Origin: Acidobacteriota bacterium
GTDB lineage: Bacteria; Acidobacteriota; Terriglobia; Terriglobales; SCQP01
DNA: 64,000 nt
Assembly: GCA_021818955.1 (NCBI GenBank)
Contig: JAKASR010000001.1
Coordinates: 186,001-250,000, forward strand
Direction: 5' to 3'
Position numbers and translations under genes: made by a program. The notes below the pieces were generated by a model. That model had not been told where the DNA came from and did no database searches. It saw only the letters and a list, made by a program, of their open reading frames with translations. Positions 59,083 through 64,000 of this stretch are shown here, one piece after another. How positions within the stretch are numbered: position 1 is the stretch's first letter; each line of letters starts with the position of its first letter.

Positions 59083-62019
59083 ATGTCCTTGAAAAGCTTA
59101 CTGATTCGCAAAGGCAATATTTCCTTCACCTACGAGATCCTGATCCTAGCGGGCGCGCTGGGAACGGGACTGGCGGCGGCGCCCCCCCTGCCGGCGGCGA
59201 GCCGCAGGATGCCGGTGGCGCAGCTCAGCCGGCTGCGGCTGCCTTTGCAATTTGAGCCGAACCGGGGGCAATGGCCGGCTCCGGTGCAATATGCGGTGCG
59301 CGGCAATGGACGCGTTCTGCAACTGGTGGCGAAAGGCGCCAATTTAGCCTGGCAGAGCCCGGCCCAAGGGCCATCCTCCCGGCTTCATGTGCTGCGGATG
59401 CGCTTTACCGGCGCCCGCCGCTTGCGCTGGCACGGGCGCCAGCGGCTTCCCGGCCGGATTAACGAACTGGTCGGCGCGCGCCGGCAATGGCGGCGCAATC
59501 TGCCGGTATACGGGCAAGCCGTGGCGGACCAACTCTACCCCGGCGTGGCGCTGCGCTTTGAAGGCCGCGGCGGGGCGATGGAATGGAATCTGCATTTCGC
59601 TCCGGGCGCTACCCCGCAAACGGTTCGGCTGCGGTTTCAGGGCGGGAACGCGCGAATCGAATCCGATGGCAGCCTGCAGGTCGCAGCCGGCGGCCAAAAG
59701 GTGAACTGGCTGGCGCCATACGCATGGCAGATGCGGCAGGGGCGGCGGGTGCCGGTCGCGGTGCGCTATACGCTGCGCCGCCACGGCGAAGTGGGCTTTC
59801 GGCTGGGCGCGTACGACGCCCGGCGGGAACTGGTGATTGATCCCACGCTGGCGTGGGCCACCTACCTGGGCGGAGCGGGCAATGACCAGGCCAGCGCGGT
59901 TTCCACCGACAGCAGCGGCAACATCTATATCACCGGCTTTACGCTTTCAACCAATTTCCCGGTGTCCAGCGCGCTGCAGTCCAAGTCCGGCGGCAGCAAT
60001 GATGCTTTTGTGACCAAAGTGAATCCGCTGGGCAACAAACTGATTTATTCCACCTACCTGGGTGGATCCGGCGACGATGAGGCCGCCGGAATTGCCGTGA
60101 ATTCCAGCGGCAATGCGGTGGTCACCGGATTTACCAACTCCACTAATTTCCCCACCACGGCCGGCGCGCTGGCCACGGTGGCGCCTGGCGGCTATAACGC
60201 CTTTGTTGCCGAGTTGAGCGCGGGCGGATCTTCCTTGCTGTACTCCACCTATTTGGGCGGCACGGGCAACGATTACGCCACCGGCCTGACGCTCGACAGC
60301 CTGGGCGATGCCTACATCACCGGCTACACTTCTTCCACCGATTTTCCGACGACCGCCGGGGTCGTACAACCCAGCCTGAAGGGAACGGTGAACGCCTATG
60401 TCAGCGAGTTGAATGCGGCCGGCTCGGCGCTGATTTATTCCACCTATTTGGGCGGCTCGGGCATCGACCATGCCAATGGCATTGCCCTGGATAGCGGCGG
60501 CAACGCCTACATCTGCGGTTTTACCAGTTCCACCGATTTTCCGGTGACCAGCGCCGCCTTTCAAACTCAGTTTGGCGGCAAATACGACGCCTTCGTGGCC
60601 GAGCTCGCCCCGGGCGGCGCCTCGCTGATCTACGCCACCTATCTGGGCGGAAATGCCGATGACGAGGCGAACGCGCTGACGGTAGATAATGCCGGCGCCG
60701 CTTACGTCACCGGCTACACGCTTTCAACGAATTTCCCGGTCACGATTGGGGCCTACCAGACCACCGCGACCTATGGCAAGAACGTGTTCGTCACTAAGCT
60801 TAGCGCCGGCGGCGCCTCGCTCGACTACTCCACCTTTATCGGCGGCACGGGCAACGATATCGGCAATGCGATCGCGGTGGATGCGCAGGGTTATGCCTAC
60901 GTTGCCGGGCAGACGGACTCGCCCAATTTCCCGGTTACTCCCGGGGCGATGCAATCCACGCTGGGCGGGAACAGCGACGCTTTCCTGCTGCGCCTCGATC
61001 CGGTGGGCCAGACCTTGCCCTTTTCCACCTATATGGGGGGGAGCGGCGTGGATCAGGCCAATGGCATCACCCTCGATCCTTCCGGCAATGTGGTGGTCGT
61101 GGGAACCACGTTTTCCGTGAATTTCCCGGTGACCAGCGGCGCCTTGCAGGCCGCCAACGCCGGCTCGGCCGACGCCTTCGCGGTGAAGTTCACCACGGGG
61201 CCGGCGGCCGGCTTCTCAGCCAGCCAAATCGTCTTTCCGGAACAAGCGGAAAACACCACCAGCACGGCCCGTTCGGTGACGCTCTACAACTCGGGCGAGG
61301 CGCCGCTGACGATTGCGAGCATCGCCGCCAGCAAAGATTTTGCCCAGACCAACAATTGTCCCGCGGTGATGGCGCCCTCGACCAGTTGTTCGATCAGCGT
61401 TACCTTCACGCCCTCGGTCACAACCAGTCCGGATACGGGCACGCTGACCGTGACCGACAATGCCCCCGGCGGTACGCAAACCGTGGCGCTTAGCGGCACG
61501 GTCGGCACCTTCAGCCTTAGCGCCAACCCGACCCAACAGATCATCAACCCGGGCGGGACCGCCAGCTATACGCTGACCTTTACGCCGGCGAATGGTTACG
61601 TTTCGACGACGTACTTGTACTGCAACGGGCTGCCCTCGGGCGCTACCTGCACCTTCACGCCGCAGCAATTGACGCTCTCGGGCGATAGCAACGCCACCTC
61701 GGCTTCGACCTTGAGCATTGTGACCAGCACCAGCGCCGGGCTGCCGATGCCGCCGCCGGGATCGCCGAGCCGGCCCTGGCTCTGGGGCGCAGGCTTGCTG
61801 GCCTTAGCCAGCCTGGGGCTGGCGGCGTGGCGCCGGCGCGGATCGCGCCGTTGGCTGGGAGTGGCGGCGTTAGCCTTGATGAGCCTGGCGGCGGTGGGAT
61901 GCGGCTCCAATTCGCCCGCGAACTCCACCCCGACGGGTACTTATAACGTCACCGTCAATGCCAAAGATGTGAATGGCAAAGTGATCCAAGCCACCCAGGT
62001 GAGCCTGGTGGTGCAGTAA
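59083..62019 (+). CDS. SBBP-repeat beta-propeller surface protein
   Basis: The 978-residue protein has a hydrophobic N-terminal segment. A domain of about 200 residues follows (FEPNRGQWPAPVQYAVRG to LVIDPTLAWATYLGG). About seven SBBP repeats come next, with the recurrent STYLGGSGDDEA, GNAYITGFT and STNFPVT motifs, then a choice-of-anchor-D-like Ig domain and a further beta domain. The C-terminus has a transmembrane helix, an arginine-rich stretch and a second helix that ends LAAVGCGSN. A large surface or secreted adhesin-like role is inferred. This architecture is common in Acidobacteria. Confidence 0.9.
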   Translation: MSLKSLLIRKGNISFTYEILILAGALGTGLAAAPPLPAASRRMPVAQLSRLRLPLQFEPNRGQWPAPVQYAVRGNGRVLQLVAKGANLAWQSPAQGPSSRLHVLRMRFTGARRLRWHGRQRLPGRINELVGARRQWRRNLPVYGQAVADQLYPGVALRFEGRGGAMEWNLHFAPGATPQTVRLRFQGGNARIESDGSLQVAAGGQKVNWLAPYAWQMRQGRRVPVAVRYTLRRHGEVGFRLGAYDARRELVIDPTLAWATYLGGAGNDQASAVSTDSSGNIYITGFTLSTNFPVSSALQSKSGGSNDAFVTKVNPLGNKLIYSTYLGGSGDDEAAGIAVNSSGNAVVTGFTNSTNFPTTAGALATVAPGGYNAFVAELSAGGSSLLYSTYLGGTGNDYATGLTLDSLGDAYITGYTSSTDFPTTAGVVQPSLKGTVNAYVSELNAAGSALIYSTYLGGSGIDHANGIALDSGGNAYICGFTSSTDFPVTSAAFQTQFGGKYDAFVAELAPGGASLIYATYLGGNADDEANALTVDNAGAAYVTGYTLSTNFPVTIGAYQTTATYGKNVFVTKLSAGGASLDYSTFIGGTGNDIGNAIAVDAQGYAYVAGQTDSPNFPVTPGAMQSTLGGNSDAFLLRLDPVGQTLPFSTYMGGSGVDQANGITLDPSGNVVVVGTTFSVNFPVTSGALQAANAGSADAFAVKFTTGPAAGFSASQIVFPEQAENTTSTARSVTLYNSGEAPLTIASIAASKDFAQTNNCPAVMAPSTSCSISVTFTPSVTTSPDTGTLTVTDNAPGGTQTVALSGTVGTFSLSANPTQQIINPGGTASYTLTFTPANGYVSTTYLYCNGLPSGATCTFTPQQLTLSGDSNATSASTLSIVTSTSAGLPMPPPGSPSRPWLWGAGLLALASLGLAAWRRRGSRRWLGVAALALMSLAAVGCGSNSPANSTPTGTYNVTVNAKDVNGKVIQATQVSLVVQ

Positions 62020-62174
62020 TTGAATCCGTTTGCATGCGCCTCAGCCGCGGCGTTTCCGCCTTGCGGCCGGGCCGGAGCGCCAAGCCTCCGGAGCCGGCCA
62101 ACGGGAAATCAGCCGCGGCGGAGCGCGAACGAGCCACCGCGGCCGCGGCCGCGCCAGGAAAGCGAAATCGAACC

Positions 62175-62873
62175 ATGAGCGCCAAATCCTTTCTCTTATG
62201 CGTGGCGGGCTGCATCGCCTTAGCCGCGGCGCCGCTGGCGGGGCAAGCCTCCTCCACCCCGCAACAGACCCAACCCACGGTCCCGGCTGCCACCATCCAG
62301 CAGCCGCTGCGCCATCCCTACCAGTGGCATCCCTATGCGGAAGTCACAGTGCAGATGACCGGCGTGTTCCATCAGACCGCCACTTCAAGCGCGGTAAACG
62401 TGAGCGCCGTACGCACCGGCGGCATTCTGGGCGGCTTGCGCTATTACTTCACGCCGCACTTGGCGGCGGAGATCAATTTCGCGCATAACCTGGATACCTT
62501 CGAATTCACGCCGACCAAAACCGGCGTGCGCCAGGGCTTGCAAACCGACACGAATGAAACCAACGTCAATTTGGTTTATGCCGTGCCCTATCTGGAAACG
62601 CTACATCCGTTCCTGCTGGCCGGCGGCAGCCTGATGAACTTCGGTCCCGCCAACACCAACGCCAATGTGACCGTTAACGCCGCCAAAGTGCAGAACCGGT
62701 TGGCGGGAGTGGTTGGGGCCGGTACCGATATCCGCCTGGGGGGCGGCTGGGCGGTGCGGGCGCAATTGCGCATGCTGCTCTTCAAAGCGCCGAATTTCAG
62801 CCTAAGCCCGTTCACCACGTCGGGTACGATGAAACGCCTGGAACCCTCGGTGGGCCTGGTGTACCGCTTCTAA
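62175..62873 (+). CDS. Outer-membrane beta-barrel protein
   Basis: The 232-residue protein has a signal peptide ending PLAGQAS. It then shows alternating hydrophobic and polar strands typical of small OmpA/OmpW-like barrels (GGILGGLRYYFTPHLAAEINFAHN, VGAGTDIRLGGGWAVRAQLRMLLF) and ends in the assembly signal YRF. The start at 62175 is placed at the signal peptide; the longer frame upstream has random-looking composition. It may be transcribed with the surface protein 155 bp before it. Confidence 0.82.
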   Translation: MSAKSFLLCVAGCIALAAAPLAGQASSTPQQTQPTVPAATIQQPLRHPYQWHPYAEVTVQMTGVFHQTATSSAVNVSAVRTGGILGGLRYYFTPHLAAEINFAHNLDTFEFTPTKTGVRQGLQTDTNETNVNLVYAVPYLETLHPFLLAGGSLMNFGPANTNANVTVNAAKVQNRLAGVVGAGTDIRLGGGWAVRAQLRMLLFKAPNFSLSPFTTSGTMKRLEPSVGLVYRF

Positions 62874-62946
62874 GTCGCTTAGCCTGACGCAGGCCACGGC
62901 TCATCTGCTTGGAATTAGAGCAGCCGGGAACGAAGCGACGCGGCGC

Positions 62947-63285
62947 TTATCGCCTCGCTTTCGCTTCCAGGCGATAGGCTTCGACTTCGGAGATGGCGAT
63001 CAGGCCATCACCCATCATGGCTTCAATCGCGGGCAGCAGCCGCTCCAGCTTCTCGCGCCGGTCCACGATGGTGATGACGATGGGCAGGTCGGAGGAGCGC
63101 AGCCAGTGCGGGCGATGCACCAGCGAACTGGCGCCATAGCCTTCCACGCCGCGATAGACCACCGCCCGCTCGATCTCTTCCCGCCGGCAGGCTTCGAGAA
63201 TCGCCTCATGCAAGGGGCGCCCCTCCCAGCGGTCGTCTTCGCCGCAATGAATGCGCATCAGCCGCGCCTGGGGCACGGCCTTCAT
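62947..63285 (-). CDS. DUF190 family protein
   Basis: The 112-residue protein has the DUF190 pattern: LMRIHCGEDDRWEGRPLHEAILEACRREEIERAVVYRGVEGYG, then a variable loop, PIVITIVDRREKLERLLP and ISEVEAYR. The fold is PII/GlnB-like, and a ligand-binding regulatory role is proposed for the family, often near fluoride channel genes. Its start overlaps the stop of the next upstream gene by ATGA. Confidence 0.9.
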   Translation of the reverse strand: MKAVPQARLMRIHCGEDDRWEGRPLHEAILEACRREEIERAVVYRGVEGYGASSLVHRPHWLRSSDLPIVITIVDRREKLERLLPAIEAMMGDGLIAISEVEAYRLEAKARR

Positions 63286-63998
63286 TCCGCCACTCCGTAG
63301 CGGATTACTTCCACCTCGGAAAGCACCGCCAGCGCGCCGTTCAGCATGGGCTCGAGCCGGTTCAGGATGTCCCGCACTTTGGCCTCGTGGTCCACCACCG
63401 AAATCATCTGCGGGCGGTCCTGGCCAAATCCCAGACCATGAAATTTTTCCGGGTGAGCCTGGTGATGGGCGCCGTAGCCGGCAATGCCGCGATAGATGGT
63501 CGCGCCGGCGGCGTCTGCCGATTGCAGCGCTTCCAGGATAGCGAGGTGCAACGGTTGGCCCTGCCAGCGGTCATGCTCGCTGCAGTAGATGCGCAGCAGT
63601 TTCGCCCGGCCTTCGATTTTGGCCGGAGGCGCCGCCGGCGCGGTTTCGCCCGCGGGCGATGGCGCCGCGCGCGGCGCCTCCGCCCGTTCGGCCGGCGTGA
63701 GCACAATCGTGGCCTGCGGCCCCGCCATTTCGCGCAGCTTGGGCAGCAAGGGCGGCACCTGCCCGGTTTCCGCCACAAACTCGATGCGCAAGGGCAAATG
63801 ATCGCTGGCCGCCAGCAGGTCGCCGCTGTGCATTTTATGCTCGGGACCGAAGCCGGCCAGGCCGCGTGTCGCCAGCGCCGAGGCCACCCCATGATGCATC
63901 AGGAAATTCAGGATGGCGGCGTAGGCGGGCGCGGCGTGGTAGTGCCGCGCTTCATCCATATAAATTACGACTTGCGTTTGCCGGGCTTCGCCGCTCAT
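63282..63998 (-). CDS. Tandem DUF190 protein (two domains)
   Basis: The 238-residue protein holds two DUF190 domains: a divergent first one (about 5-105, TQVVIYMDEARHYHAAPAYAAILNFLMHHGV) and a canonical second (about 133-235, LLRIYCSEHDRWQGQPLHLAILEALQSADAAGATIYRGIAGYG), joined by an Ala/Pro linker. The ATG is 2 bp from the window edge, so an earlier start cannot be ruled out. With the following gene it yields three DUF190 domains in one operon; a fluoride channel gene (crcB) may lie beyond the edge. Confidence 0.85.
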   Translation of the reverse strand: MSGEARQTQVVIYMDEARHYHAAPAYAAILNFLMHHGVASALATRGLAGFGPEHKMHSGDLLAASDHLPLRIEFVAETGQVPPLLPKLREMAGPQATIVLTPAERAEAPRAAPSPAGETAPAAPPAKIEGRAKLLRIYCSEHDRWQGQPLHLAILEALQSADAAGATIYRGIAGYGAHHQAHPEKFHGLGFGQDRPQMISVVDHEAKVRDILNRLEPMLNGALAVLSEVEVIRYGVAE

Positions 63999-64000
63999 CT

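Overview
The window is GC-rich bacterial chromosome, most likely from an uncultured or little-studied member of the Acidobacteriota. The best evidence is a PadR regulator followed by a large MacB/FtsX-type 'acidobacterial duplicated orphan permease' (12520-16090). An SBBP beta-propeller protein, a DUF4252 protein, a post-COAP-1 protein and a two-CxxCH cytochrome next to a PQQ dehydrogenase agree with this. I see no rRNA, tRNA, insertion sequence, prophage or CRISPR array. All identifications come from reading motifs and family resemblance by eye; no search was run.

Layout. 1-1748: C-terminal part of a six-hairpin glycosidase-like enzyme. 1852-6472: an M48 peptidase, a secreted thioredoxin-fold protein and an OmpR-type two-component pair. 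6661-10812: a minus-strand nucleoside salvage operon (pyrimidine phosphorylase, NupC-type transporter, purine phosphorylase, cytidine deaminase). 11448-17182: an orphan helix-turn-helix protein, the PadR/ADOP pair and a small Cys/His protein with a decayed duplicate. 17215-20466: a minus-strand operon of ECF sigma factor, small membrane protein, DUF4252 protein and BamA-like barrel. 21907-26547: metallophosphoesterase, inositol-phosphatase-like enzyme, MoaE, MoaD, a methyltransferase and a cytochrome c. 26972-36302: DUF4380 protein, GT39-like glycosyltransferase, XseA, a diheme cytochrome/PQQ dehydrogenase pair and a secreted post-COAP-1 protein. 36303-44982: MnmG, M16 peptidase, VOC protein, alcohol dehydrogenase, sulfotransferase, an ABC exporter and an SDR. 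45047-54407: VapBC, a hydrolase, a TIM-barrel isomerase, Lhr helicase, AroC and Def. 54491-63998: a small membrane protein, S9 peptidase, secreted ADA2-like deaminase, SBBP protein, a small outer-membrane barrel and two DUF190 proteins.

The most unusual content is non-coding. (1) A composite palindromic element occurs in four extended copies and at least three fragments. It has fixed ends, internal hairpins and two separate tandem palindrome arrays (32-bp and 30-bp units) whose copy number differs between copies. (2) Three loci carry 7-bp tandem repeats (consensus CRCARAG) that wrap eight copies of a module whose central hairpin is kept while its sequence changes in a compensatory way. (3) Two further, unrelated 7-bp repeat families sit in other intergenic gaps. 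The heptad arrays and the palindromic element lie next to each other at several loci. I consider these the best candidates for an undescribed system, either structured RNAs or DNA-protein landmarks.
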